A DNA stretch of 64,000 nt from Aeriscardovia aeriphila (GCF_002259595.1 NZ_MWWU01000001.1:183793-247792), one strand, 5' to 3'. Shown: positions 42,593 to 51,912, numbered from the stretch's first letter. Numbers and translations are program-made. The notes: generated by a model from the letters alone, not told the origin.

Positions 42593-43900
42593 ATGTCAGA
42601 TAAGGATTTCGGAAGCATAGAATACATCACGAAACGAGCCGCTAGAGTAAGCGAAAGCGCGCATGGGAGAACGATTCTTGAGCAGCTCACAACGGCCCTG
42701 ATGGTCCTGATGCGTTACCCGCGTCTGAAATACTCATTCCTCCTGCCCACGGAGACCGGATTGTCAAAAAGCATCCTTGACTCAGTCAAGCCCATGCGCG
42801 ATTTTCTTAAGGATGCCGGACTCCATGACTTTGCTTTGCAACGTCAGGGAATAGGCGACAAGGTTACACTCGACGGTTGCATCATCACCGAGAATGACAC
42901 CATTCAGACGCCCATGAGCTTGTACCGGCCAAACACAAAGACAGGCGACCCCAGAGTCTGGTTCTTCAAATTGAATCAATATGTACTTCCCTGGAGTCTT
43001 CTCGCCATCGTCACAGACGGCTACACGGTCTATGCACTCGACTGCTCGACAGACGTCCTCAATAATCCTGAAACAAGCGTCATACTCGCACGCTGCAATT
43101 CAGATTCCAACCTCACCCCCTTCGAATCCAAACTGCTCGACCGACTCCGTAGTATCAGCCATAAAGGCTGGATTCCTTCCATAAAGCATGGTGACACGGC
43201 AGTCGGCATGACGCTCGAAGACGAGCTTGGCATCCCACCCAACAGCGACCGCGGTCCGGACTGGAACGGGATCGAACTCAAATGCCAGCGCGTCGGCAAC
43301 AACAGCCGTCATGTGCTTTTCGCCGAAAAGCCTAATTGGGGACTGTCCGCATACAACGAACGCGAACTGCTGGATACATTTGGATACTGGGACGAGAAAA
43401 ACAAGCGCACTTCTCTGTATTCAACCATTTACGGTCACCACCGCAATCCACAAGGATTCCTCCTCAAGCCTCTTGCAAGCGAAGATGAGATGACCGTCCA
43501 ATACGAATCCGCAAACGGAACATCGGCAATCGAGGAAGTTTCGGTCTGGGAAATGGAGAAGCTACGCACCCACCTGCGCAACAAGCATGCCCACACGTTC
43601 TGGATTGAAGCGGAAACACGACGGGTATCGGGCAAAGAGGAGTTTCATTACATCGCCGCAACCCTTACAAGAAACCCCGACTACATGCAACTGGAGAACC
43701 TCATCAGCCAAGGGCATATCACGCAGGACTTCACTATGCATCTGGCGCCAGCAACCGGCAGAGGCAAGGCAGATATCAATCTCCCTGAAAGCGACCCAAG
43801 GTTGTTGAAAACCCGCGACCATGGATTCCTCTGGAAAGCCGATGGCACCGGGATGCGGACGCTTTTCGGCAACGGCGACAGATACAATCTGCAACAGTGA
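42593..43900 (+). CDS. MvaI/BcnI-family type II restriction endonuclease
   Basis: Restriction nuclease (435 aa). The C-terminal half matches the MvaI/BcnI nuclease family: GMTLEDELGIPPNSDRGPDW followed by NGIELKCQR, giving a PD-(D/E)xK-like core with Asp223, Glu228 and Lys230; VLFAEKPNWG follows, as in that family. The N-terminal 190 residues are an extra domain found in longer members, possibly DNA recognition. AAGGATTGGGACGAA precedes the ATG. It is 54 bp after the methyltransferase, so both probably share a transcript modulated by the inverted repeat between them. MvaI and BcnI cut CCWGG and CCSGG; which variant applies here is unknown. Confidence 0.85.
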   Translation: MSDKDFGSIEYITKRAARVSESAHGRTILEQLTTALMVLMRYPRLKYSFLLPTETGLSKSILDSVKPMRDFLKDAGLHDFALQRQGIGDKVTLDGCIITENDTIQTPMSLYRPNTKTGDPRVWFFKLNQYVLPWSLLAIVTDGYTVYALDCSTDVLNNPETSVILARCNSDSNLTPFESKLLDRLRSISHKGWIPSIKHGDTAVGMTLEDELGIPPNSDRGPDWNGIELKCQRVGNNSRHVLFAEKPNWGLSAYNERELLDTFGYWDEKNKRTSLYSTIYGHHRNPQGFLLKPLASEDEMTVQYESANGTSAIEEVSVWEMEKLRTHLRNKHAHTFWIEAETRRVSGKEEFHYIAATLTRNPDYMQLENLISQGHITQDFTMHLAPATGRGKADINLPESDPRLLKTRDHGFLWKADGTGMRTLFGNGDRYNLQQ

Positions 43901-44097
43901 ATGCTACGCACATAAAAGCAGCGGTCGGGAAAGGCTCCTTCGAAGTCGATGAAGCAGAAGGAAATCAGAAGAACCTTATTTCTTCACGGCCATCATCCAA
44001 TACCCGGCTGCGGTTCCCCCGGTCCGGCAGCTTCATCACACCGCTGGACCGGAGTCGCAACGCTTTCCGGAGCCGTCGCCAGCAACATCCGCCAGTG

Positions 44098-45067
44098 TCA
44101 TGCCGGGAACTGAAAATATTTATAGGTAGTCGACAAGGAAGGCTGCAGAATCTCGTCCATCGTGTCAATAGTCGATCTATCGCTTCCGTCGCTCAATGTG
44201 CTATCCAGCATTTCTTTGATTGAGCTCGCTATGCCTTCTTGCGATTTATGGCCCCAATAAACGCCTCCAGACAAGTGGCTTAGCCTTACGACAGGAGCTG
44301 AGGTTGGTTTGAGATCGTTCATATTCCCTGTGGGGACCGTGACGAAAGAATACGTATTGGCTTTGGCATGCTGAACTGAATAGTTGTTCTTCCCTACCGT
44401 TAGATTCAGCGGACTGTCTGTGTTGTTTTTCATATGGTACACGGCGTCCCAAAGCATCGGAGCCTGAGCGTTATCTTTCCAGTTTGTTTTGCATTGAATA
44501 ATATGCACTCCGATTTCTCCGAAATCGCGCGCAACAAGAGCATTCATAACAGACATCAACGGGTACTTTTCTTGTTGGCTAGTCGTTAGAACGCGCTTAC
44601 CATGAGTATCGTTAATGCAAATCTCTTCTTTATCAATCTGATACTCCGAGAGATTCGGGAAAGAACGAGCAACCAAATCCGGTTCCTGAGAAAAAACTAA
44701 AGGCCCCAATTTGAATGGTCACAGCATCCAAGATAGGCTGAGGGAGCAGGTCTTTAATTGGCGGAACGACGACGGTGTTCCGCCCAACGGTGCAGATGTT
44801 GAGATACCAGCAAACAAGAGCTTCCCAATTCTTGCCTCCTTTGGATACGGAACTTTGGCTTCTTTTTTCTTCCCCTTCCGGTGGTGCAGTCTGATTGAAG
44901 ATTTCATGCAGATGGTCACCCAAGTCCAATCTTTCCCGCGTGGTATGCGCTGGTGCCAATTTTTTAATTTGAGCACTCCAGCATTTGAAGGATTTCTCGA
45001 AGCTGTCCTTCGTAAAAAGATTCTCCACGGTGCATTGCCGAAGATACTCAACGATATTCTGGACCAT
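44098..45067 (-). pseudogene. BsaWI-like type II restriction endonuclease, frameshifted
   Basis: Two overlapping frames form one nuclease gene. The first (from the ATG at 45067 with AAGGAGAAGGTG) includes GGKNWEALVCWYLNICTVGRN and LPQPILDAVTIQIG. The second resumes PLVFSQEPDLVARSFPNL and HIIQCKTNWKDNAQAPMLWD, the ExK-type core (QCKTNW) recalled from BsaWI-like nucleases that cut around CCGG. Deleting one base in the run CCCC at 44704-44707 restores a single frame of about 323 aa. As read, the protein is truncated before its catalytic half. No matching methyltransferase lies nearby, which fits an inactive nuclease. An assembly error is the alternative. Confidence 0.7.
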
Positions 45068-45070
45068 CAC

Positions 45071-45401
45071 CTTCTCCTTGAGCAGACGTAACCAGAATCA
45101 GTGTAATCAACATCAGAAAAGAAGAAGTACCAATGACAAATTCTACTTTCCCAGAAACGAGCGCATTGGGGCGCATCAAGTGTAGATGGTGAATCCAAAG
45201 ATTACCCTGCTGACGAGCGCAAAACGTCATTCGCGAATCCGCATCTTCAACGATAGATTGGAGAACGCAATGCTGGCAGGACCTGAAAACAAATTACCTG
45301 CGCTTGATCCGAAATTAACTCACGTATATGGATTGGGCGGAACACGAGGAAGCCGAAAAACACCTTGTCACTATTCGATTCTCGAATAAGCTAAAGTCCT
45401 A
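45071..45401. other. gap inside defence island with unexplained short ORF
   Basis: A plus-strand open frame (45186-45389, 67 codons) encodes a peptide with NAMLAGPENKLPALDPKL and VYGLGGTRGSRKTPCHYS. It has no strong ribosome site and I recognise no family. It may be the remnant of a gene once paired with the neighbouring nuclease. Confidence 0.35.
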
Positions 45402-45971
45402 CTATTGGTCTCGCTTCTTTGCTTGATGAAGCCTCGCCGGGAGCATCGCGTCGATTTCCTCTGTTGTGAAGCTCTGGTATCCTTCCTGTTTTATAGCCTT
45501 CTGTGCCTGTCTATATGCTCTGTTGTTTGTAATGGGAGCAGCATCATAAATGCTAGCGGTACGTTTCTGCAGTGATTCTCTCTGCACTCGAATTTCTTCA
45601 TCAGAGAGGACGGGAAAATCCGTAAGAAGACTCAGATAATCTTCTCGAATCCGCCAAAGCGCATCTGCGGTTTTCCGGTTTGCTTCGATGTCAGCCATGT
45701 AATTCTTACCACGCATATAAATATTCAATCCAAGCGAAAGAGCGGCCGTAGTACCGCCTATAGCCGCGAGAATTCTCTGATTGGTTATTACCGTGCTCAG
45801 CAATCCAACCGTTGATATCGATGTGAGGAAAATCAGGGTGACACCGATACTGTTGTTAATACGCGCTAATCTGTCAGCCATCTTATGGTGGGTCGTATAG
45901 GTGTAGACGAGTTTCCCATAGGATTCTCGGATCTGCCCCATAAGGTCGTCTCTGTATTGATGCTCACACAT
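45402..45971 (-). CDS. SLATT-domain two-helix membrane effector
   Basis: SLATT (SMODS- and SLOG-associating two-transmembrane) protein, 189 aa. An N-terminal cytoplasmic helix (residues 1-40) is followed by two membrane helices (about 42-63 and 67-87), then a charged cytoplasmic helical region containing NRKTADALWRIREDYLSLL, a SLATT hallmark. AAGGGAGAATCG precedes the ATG. It starts 15 bp after the CD-NTase gene, so the two are one operon. In CBASS-type systems SLATT proteins are predicted pore-forming effectors that respond to the cyclic nucleotide made by the partner and stop phage spread by damaging the membrane. Confidence 0.85.
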   Translation of the reverse strand: MCEHQYRDDLMGQIRESYGKLVYTYTTHHKMADRLARINNSIGVTLIFLTSISTVGLLSTVITNQRILAAIGGTTAALSLGLNIYMRGKNYMADIEANRKTADALWRIREDYLSLLTDFPVLSDEEIRVQRESLQKRTASIYDAAPITNNRAYRQAQKAIKQEGYQSFTTEEIDAMLPARLHQAKKRDQ

Positions 45972-45986
45972 CGATTCTCCCTTATT

Positions 45987-46808
45987 TCACTCCTCAGCCA
46001 TCTTCTTCAGAATTTTGCCCAAGGAATTACAGATGCTCGCAGAGTTATCAATTCTCATTCCGCTCCCCGGCGCCCTCCACTGAGGCACTCCGCCCCATGC
46101 AGTGGCTATTCTGAACTTCTTCAACAGAGATTCTTCATACGGATGTCCACTGGAGTATTCTGATTGGTGCGAAGTTCCATTGCCGCTGCCCCAATGCCAA
46201 TTGGCGATACTGTCATAGACAAATGCGTCTATCAATATCCCAGGAAGATGCTCATTCGTGAAGTACGTGTCACGAAGAAAACGAATCTGCCGGCAAGTAT
46301 CAACCAAAAGACCGTTGGATTCTACATCTTTCCTTTTAAGCGCTTCCTGTTCAGCTTTCGGATTGGTGCTCTTCCAATTCCCGCCCATATGTGTATCGGG
46401 ATATTCATACTCTCCCGATGATGTTTCGAAGGCAGGAAGTAATTCGAATCGCATCCCATCAGAGAAAACAACGACCACAACTTGCCCATCTCCATGAACT
46501 TCAGTTCTTGGATAACGGCTCAAGACAGATTTCTTCACTGTCTGCAATAAACGCGACTGCCCATTCCCAGTCAAGGAACTGTAATGGTAATATTCATTCT
46601 TCGGCAGTTCGAGCAATATATCAATGTCACTGGTAGATATCGCCGTGCCCCTTCCATAAGATCCGACATACATACTGTGACGTTCCTCAACATTGATACC
46701 CCAAAACTCACGACACACAGCATCACTAATAGATTCGTATCTTCTAGCGATGTCATCGAGAATTTCTGAGTTAATAGCATTACCTCCCTTGTGTACCGAG
46801 AAGTTCAA
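45987..46808 (-). CDS. CD-NTase (SMODS) cyclic oligonucleotide synthase
   Basis: CBASS signalling enzyme (273 aa). The nucleotidyltransferase core reads MYVGSYGRGTAISTSDIDIL: GS at 49-50 and catalytic Asp at 61 and 63; the third acid is probably Glu122 in MRFELLPAF. The C-terminal half (LVDTCRQIRFLRD onward) fits the helical domain of this clade. On infection such enzymes make cyclic di- or trinucleotides that activate the effector, here SLATT. There is no ATG in a fitting place. A TTG at 46808 with AAGGGA upstream is the best start; GGAGGT a few bases later allows a shorter alternative. No Cap2/Cap3 or HORMA/TRIP13 genes are present, so this is a minimal two-gene type. Confidence 0.83.
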   Translation of the reverse strand: MNFSVHKGGNAINSEILDDIARRYESISDAVCREFWGINVEERHSMYVGSYGRGTAISTSDIDILLELPKNEYYHYSSLTGNGQSRLLQTVKKSVLSRYPRTEVHGDGQVVVVVFSDGMRFELLPAFETSSGEYEYPDTHMGGNWKSTNPKAEQEALKRKDVESNGLLVDTCRQIRFLRDTYFTNEHLPGILIDAFVYDSIANWHWGSGNGTSHQSEYSSGHPYEESLLKKFRIATAWGGVPQWRAPGSGMRIDNSASICNSLGKILKKMAEE

Positions 46809-46971
46809 CGCTCTTTCTTCCCTTCTTAATGAAAATCGTCATACGAATAAAACAGTCATTACATCGATGGATAAACCACTAACCCACCCGATGTACCCAA
46901 GCGTATCGTAACACCAAACATGGTTCTCGCCGTTAAGGGTTCCTCGCTGAGAACCGACAAACCTATGCTCC

Positions 46972-47700
46972 TCACCCCTCCTTCTCCCCCACACTCCTCT
47001 TCACCTCATCCATCGCCTTCTGCAAGTCAGACTCCATCGTCTCCAGTCGCTCCAGCTCATACGAGCCCGAGTCAACCAGCCTCTGGGCCTCGTTGATGCG
47101 ATCGGTCAACGTCTGGCGCACCTCGTTGCCCTGGGTCTTGCCCTCGGAGTCCGTGAGTAGCTGCCGGGCTGTGGTGAGCTTGTCGCTGACTCGTTTCCTT
47201 GCATCGTTGCCGAGCTTCTTCTGACGCGATTCCCGCACAGCGGCGGCATCCGCGTCGATCAGCTGCGCCTGGCTCAGGTACTTGCCGGACGCGGCGCTCC
47301 ACTCCCCCGCGAGGTTCCGGCTGTCCTCCGGCTCGTCGTACTCGTAGCACGCCTCGGGGTCGTCGAGCGGCCAGTTGTAGTCGTCCTTGAGCTTCTTCAA
47401 CACGTCGGCGTCCTCGACATCGGAGTCCCTGTAACCGATTACGTCCGCCGCGTTATCCTTCGCCTTCTGCCACGTCTCGCGGTTGGGCGCCGCACCGTCC
47501 TGTGCGGCCTGGCACATGCAGTACGAATCCCAGCGATCCTGCTCCCGGCCGCCGATGAACGATGGCAGCCACGAGATAATGCTCATGATGAGCCCCACCA
47601 CCACGCCCACGATGGCGACGATACCCATCATGGGCGCGGCAGCCGCAATCATCGACGCCACGGCCGCCGCGACCTTCGCGGCGATGGCCCGCACCCCAGA
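46972..47700 (-). pseudogene. 3' fragment of mobile-element membrane protein
   Basis: The frame ends at 46972 and encodes a hydrophobic Ala/Ile/Val helix (AIAAKVAAAVASMIAAAAPMM and following, roughly two membrane spans), then a hydrophilic, coiled-coil-like tail rich in Asp, Glu and Lys. This plan resembles membrane proteins of conjugative elements of the CD1108 type, but I am not certain. Base composition is visibly more GC-rich than the neighbouring defence genes. The frame continues to 47868 only because it runs antisense through a lacI remnant, so the true 5' part is missing at a junction near 47700. Confidence 0.55.
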
Positions 47701-48328
47701 CCTTATTTTAGGTCCGCTAGATTCTGGCGCCGGTCTCGACACCATTTCCGTGGACTGCATCTCCGGCATTGAAGACACCACTCGTGCTGTGCTAGCAGCA
47801 GGTTGTACACGCCCGTTTTCCTTAGGTTTGGAGTACCGTCCTCTTTCGCAGTTGGTCAACATTGTCAATTCTGGCTGGCAGCGCGTTTTAGGATTTGAGC
47901 AAGTGCTCGAGGAAGCTGGAATTGCGTATGGCCCTGAGAATTTCCTTGCATGTCATTGGGAGCGTAAACCTGCTTCTGACTTGTTAGACGAATACCTCGA
48001 TTCTTTGCCGAGTTTGCAGCACCTTCCTTTTGACGCTCTCGTCTGCGTCAACGACGACTCGGCTTTAGGCGCGTACTTGTCGCTGAAACGTCATGGCATT
48101 TCTATTCCTGAGCAAGTGTGCTTGACAGGTTTCGACGGCATTCCCGATGACCAGTTAGTGGACCCCCAGATTACCACTTCCGCACTGGACTTCGACTACT
48201 TTGCCGATGAAGCGGTGCGCATGATTAGCGAACGCATCAACGAAAAGCTCACGGACGCACCGCACGCTCCTGCGCGTCACCTGAGTGTGCACACGCACCT
48301 GCTCGAACGTGGTACGACCGCGCGCTAA
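47697..48328 (+). pseudogene. 5'-truncated LacI-family regulator
   Basis: Only the effector-binding C-terminal two thirds remain, beginning DLILGPLDSGAGLDTISVD and including NIVNSGWQRVLGFEQVLEEAG, DALVCVNDDSALGAYLSLK and VCLTGFDGIPDDQ, all typical of GalR/LacI regulators. The helix-turn-helix is absent and there is no start codon or ribosome site of its own. The break coincides with the end of the mobile-element fragment, so insertion of the defence island probably destroyed this regulator. It converges on the GH13_18 gene, which it may once have controlled. Confidence 0.8.
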
Positions 48329-48352
48329 GCGCGCTCAGCGCAGCCTGATAAT

Positions 48353-50074
48353 CTAGAGTGCGCCATCCCAATCGGCGTCAGCGTAGCCCACTTCACCCTC
48401 TTCTGGGATCACATACACAGGCGGGTGCGCAAGCAGATCATTCGTCTTATGCTCTCCTGCTGAATCCGTCCACGTAATCGTGGCAATCGAACGCCACGAA
48501 ATATCTTGCAAAGCGTCATCGCCCAACTCGCGTTCAGCGATCAAACCCGCATCAAAATCAAGGCGAGCCGAGCAAGAATGCCCATGCCACAACACCGACA
48601 TCACGCCATAGGTTTCATCAAAACCAATTTGCGCCGAGCCATCAAAAGCAGGAAAAGTGTTGCGGAAACGTGCTAAAGCGTTGAGCGCCTGCACTTCTGG
48701 GCGCAACAGAGCATAGTTGAGTTCCATTGCCGAGTAGCTATGACGGTTGAGCATCGGCTCCCGCCGCGTCTGGTTCATCAGCTCAACGTCATTCATCCCC
48801 ATCAGCGCGTCAACATAGTACAGCTCAGGGATACCTGGAAGGAAGAATTGCAAGGCGATCGCCGCCAAATACCGCTGATCATCGCAGCCCAGAGCCGAGT
48901 ACAGCGTGCTGTTAATCCTGCCGGAACCGAGCCATTGGTGCACGGAGCCCGCTTCTCCATGCGTATTCTTGTGCACGCGGCTGACCATGCGCCTCATCTG
49001 CTTGCGCGTCAGGAAAGGCTTTTCGTCAGTTTCCCGGCTCATAACGTCCGAGATTTCCATTCCGTTTTGCCCGCCGAGCAGCAGCACACAGTTTTCCGGA
49101 CGCTGGTACACCCACTGCGCCAAAGGCGCAGCGTCACCACACAGCAGCGCGTACATCAACAGCGGTGGGGTTAAAGTGTCATACACCCAGTCGGCGTGCT
49201 GGGCCAGCTGCTTGATCTGCTCGCCGCTCGCATTTTCTGCAACGCCGACCGTCATGCCATGCTTATGCGCTTCTTGGGTGATCGTGTCGACAATCTGCAT
49301 GGTTTCTGGCAACAGGAAGCACGTGGTTCCGGCCTTTTTCACTGCCGAGCCAAAGTGCATGAGGCACACGGCTTTCGCGCCGGTCTGCTCGAGGCGGTCG
49401 AAAGTGTCCTGAACGAATTTCCAACCCTTTTCGCTCATCACGTCGTAGTCGATGCCTTGCGAGCCTAAGCTCGCCCAGAAATACGTGGGCTTATTGTTAA
49501 TCTCATATCGCACAAAAGGCAGCGTGCGGGCAAAAGGCTCGAGGTTAGCTTGCGTAGGGCTCGAGCGGTGAATTTTCTCCAAGTCGTCGACGCTCAAGCC
49601 GTTGGAGAAAACGTCAGAAACCGGCTGGAACATGCTGAAGTATTCGGAGTGCTTGCCCCTGCGCAGAACGTCTTGGAATTGCTTGGAAAGCACGGAAAGC
49701 TGGGAGAAGTTGACGTTGAAAACCATGGGCATGTCGTGCGCCATTTTCGTCACGGTATCCCAGGTATCAATAGGGCTGGGCAGGTGGTTAATATCCTTCA
49801 TCAAAGGAATGTCGCCGTATGCCCCCAGATTATCAGGAAGGCCAATCGTATCCGGCCCCATAGTCGGCTGCGGGATAATGTGCACCGACTCGTACACGCC
49901 ACAGAAGCGCTCGCGAAGAGTGGGGACGACTGCGGAGGCTGAGCCTGCGAAACGGTCAGCGTAGACCAGCAGGTGCACTTTCGTGTTGGGGGCGAGCTCT
50001 TTGGCTAGTTTTTCGCCGGTTGTTTGAGTAGTTTCCGGCTTCTTCTTGTCAGAAATATGCTCGCCAGTGCTCAT
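48353..50074 (-). CDS. GH13_18 sucrose-phosphorylase-like protein lacking catalytic residues
   Basis: Intact 573-aa protein homologous to sucrose phosphorylase: VHLLVYADRFAG, SKQFQDVLRRGKHSEYFSMF, NSTLYSALGCDDQRYLAAIALQFFLPGIPELYYV and INRH/LNRHSYS blocks align well with the Bifidobacterium adolescentis enzyme as I recall it. The catalytic positions do not. Where the nucleophile RLDAVGYGAKEAG is expected it has CLMHFGSAVKKAG; the acid/base segment ILIEVHS reads GVAENAS; and LDTHDG reads LGGQNG. All three carboxylates therefore seem lost. The frame is undamaged, so it may have a new binding or regulatory role. The N-terminus has about 30 extra residues. Confidence 0.8.
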   Translation of the reverse strand: MSTGEHISDKKKPETTQTTGEKLAKELAPNTKVHLLVYADRFAGSASAVVPTLRERFCGVYESVHIIPQPTMGPDTIGLPDNLGAYGDIPLMKDINHLPSPIDTWDTVTKMAHDMPMVFNVNFSQLSVLSKQFQDVLRRGKHSEYFSMFQPVSDVFSNGLSVDDLEKIHRSSPTQANLEPFARTLPFVRYEINNKPTYFWASLGSQGIDYDVMSEKGWKFVQDTFDRLEQTGAKAVCLMHFGSAVKKAGTTCFLLPETMQIVDTITQEAHKHGMTVGVAENASGEQIKQLAQHADWVYDTLTPPLLMYALLCGDAAPLAQWVYQRPENCVLLLGGQNGMEISDVMSRETDEKPFLTRKQMRRMVSRVHKNTHGEAGSVHQWLGSGRINSTLYSALGCDDQRYLAAIALQFFLPGIPELYYVDALMGMNDVELMNQTRREPMLNRHSYSAMELNYALLRPEVQALNALARFRNTFPAFDGSAQIGFDETYGVMSVLWHGHSCSARLDFDAGLIAERELGDDALQDISWRSIATITWTDSAGEHKTNDLLAHPPVYVIPEEGEVGYADADWDGAL

Positions 50075-50224
50075 AACCCCTCCGTACTCGCTATGCTCTC
50101 CTAGTTTATGCGAGAGGGGGTTCAGCTACTCGGCCGTGTTGCGCCGTCAGCGAGGTGGCTGGCGTTGCGGGCGCAGCGGAGTGGCTGAACGCCGTGGCTC
50201 AGTGCCGCGGCTCAGTACTGTGGA

Positions 50225-50821
50225 TCAACGTTGTGCGTCGTCGCGTGGCGCTTCGATCTGGCGGATCTCCTGGTGATGCGTTTCGAGGGCGAGCTTGCGC
50301 AAGGCGTGGCGCGACTCAATCTGGTACACCTCGCCATACAGAGCACGCCTCCAGCCTGCGCGGCCACCGCGGGCAGGGAAGTCGACGCGGAATTCGCGCA
50401 CGTGCCCCGCAGAGTCGGCAGCAAACACCGACTCTCCTTGCGGGCGCTTGAGCCTGCGCAGTTCGCGACGCAACTCTCTATTTTCTTCTCTCAAATCGAG
50501 GATCAGCGCAATTCCAGCAATTCCAATGGCTTGTTGCGAGAGTTTTTGCGCTTGATTGAGCCTATCGATGTCGGAAATGCTGTACCGGCGCGCTCCTCCT
50601 GGTGTGCGCATGGGTTGCACAAGACCAGCGCGGTCGTATTCGCGCAGTGTTTGCGGGTGTACATGCGCCAAGCTCGCCGCTTGGGAGACGGGGAACACAG
50701 GAGAATGCACAGAAAAACCGGCATCCTCTGCTCTCTCTAAGCTCACCGTGCCCATCACGATTGCTTGGGCGCACTGGGCGTACGCTTCACGAATACGTGC
50801 TTTCGCGCTGACCATAATCAC
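50225..50821 (-). CDS. hspR: MerR-type heat-shock repressor HspR
   Basis: HspR (198 aa), the repressor of the dnaK operon in actinobacteria, which binds with DnaK as co-repressor. The MerR helix-turn-helix reads [39 protein letters not shown], in pieces typical of HspR, followed by a helical [16 protein letters not shown] segment. The first start, a GTG at 50821, overlaps the dnaJ stop codon (GTGA); an ATG is two codons later. The N-terminal 40 residues and a C-terminal tail of about 70 residues are longer than in Streptomyces HspR (about 150 aa). Last gene of dnaK-grpE-dnaJ-hspR. Confidence 0.9.
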   Translation of the reverse strand: MIMVSAKARIREAYAQCAQAIVMGTVSLERAEDAGFSVHSPVFPVSQAASLAHVHPQTLREYDRAGLVQPMRTPGGARRYSISDIDRLNQAQKLSQQAIGIAGIALILDLREENRELRRELRRLKRPQGESVFAADSAGHVREFRVDFPARGGRAGWRRALYGEVYQIESRHALRKLALETHHQEIRQIEAPRDDAQR

Positions 50822-51912
50822 TCACCCATTCCGCGCAGACGTTCCTGTTTGAGCTTCTCGCTCAAGCTTGGCGTGTTTTCATCAAAGGTTTTCAACGCTT
50901 TCTTCGCTTCTGCAGAAAGCCGTTGTGGCAATCTCAGTTGAACGCGAAGAAGAAGGTCGCCAACTCCTTGAGGTGTGTGAACGCCTTTACCAGCAACCTT
51001 GAGCCTTGTACCGCCTGATGTGCCGGCCGGGACGCGAACCTTAATCACTTCGCCGTCAACACCGCGAGTTTCCACCACGTCACCCAAGGCTGCTTGGGCT
51101 ACGGTCAGCGGCAGGTCACGCTCGATGTTGCGCCCGTTCAGTCGGAACACGGGGTCGCTGGTCACGTTGACCTCGAGGAAGAGGTCGCCATTCTTGCCGC
51201 CGTTCACGCCTTTATGGCCGCGGCCTGGCAGGCGAATGGTCTGTCCGTCGTTAATTCCTGCGGGAATGCGCGCCTTAAAAGTGGTGCCGTTGACCTTGAG
51301 CTCGACGGTTGCCCCGCGCACGGCTTGGGCGAAGGTCAAGCTCACGGAGGAGCGAATGTCGCGGCCTTGCTCAGGCTGGGCTGCATAAGGATTGCCAGTG
51401 TTGTTGCCAAACCCAGTAAACCCATTGCCTGCGTAGCCCTGGGAGCCAAAGTTCTGACCCGCGCCAAAGTTCTGGTCACCGAAGCCTTGGCCTGCGAAGT
51501 TTTGGCCGCCGCCAAAGCCGTTGCTGAAGCGCACATGCGTGCCAGAGCCGCCGCTAAATTGACGCAGAATATCGTTGATATTGGCGCCACCAGCACCGCC
51601 GAACATCGAGCCGAACAGGCCTTCGAAGTCGTCAGCGTTAAAGCCTTGCGAGCCGCCGCCGGTGAAGCGAGCACCGCCTGCACCCAGCCGACGAATGGCG
51701 TCGTACTTCTTGCGCTGGCCTGCATCGTGCAGGGTGTTGTACGCTTCGTTCACATCCTTGAACTTCTCGTCAGCGCCCTTCTCGTGGTTGAGGTCTGGGT
51801 GGTATTTACGGGCAAGTTTGCGGAACGCCTTGGTAATCTCGTCGTCTGTTGCGGACTCGGAGACGCCAAGAATTGCGTAATAATCCTTTTTCAGCCAATC
51901 TGTTTCGGCCAT
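50818..51912 (-). CDS. dnaJ: co-chaperone DnaJ without zinc finger
   Basis: Hsp40 co-chaperone (364 aa) that delivers clients to DnaK and stimulates its ATPase. The J domain (residues about 8-72) has the HPD motif in [12 protein letters not shown] Gly/Phe/Asn-rich linker follows (about 85-190) with repeats of GQNFG / GDQNFG. The CxxCxGxG zinc-finger repeats of type I DnaJ are missing, so this is a type II (CbpA-like) protein; the C-terminal substrate domains ([36 protein letters not shown]) are complete. AAAGGAGACTGC precedes the ATG at 51912. Confidence 0.92.
   Translation of the reverse strand: MAETDWLKKDYYAILGVSESATDDEITKAFRKLARKYHPDLNHEKGADEKFKDVNEAYNTLHDAGQRKKYDAIRRLGAGGARFTGGGSQGFNADDFEGLFGSMFGGAGGANINDILRQFSGGSGTHVRFSNGFGGGQNFAGQGFGDQNFGAGQNFGSQGYAGNGFTGFGNNTGNPYAAQPEQGRDIRSSVSLTFAQAVRGATVELKVNGTTFKARIPAGINDGQTIRLPGRGHKGVNGGKNGDLFLEVNVTSDPVFRLNGRNIERDLPLTVAQAALGDVVETRGVDGEVIKVRVPAGTSGGTRLKVAGKGVHTPQGVGDLLLRVQLRLPQRLSAEAKKALKTFDENTPSLSEKLKQERLRGMGE

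Noticed and set aside
46571..46780. ATG-initiated frame after GGAGGT in the CD-NTase region
   Set aside because: Despite the good ribosome site it ends after 69 codons and overlaps the conserved nucleotidyltransferase in another frame.
46918..46960. GGTTCTC-N20-GAGAACC hairpin as CBASS terminator or att site
   Set aside because: Stem is only 7 bp with a long loop and no T-run or second copy at the other island edge.
47700..47868. N-terminal part of the mobile-element frame
   Set aside because: It is antisense to the lacI remnant, whose reading frame is clearly the real one there.
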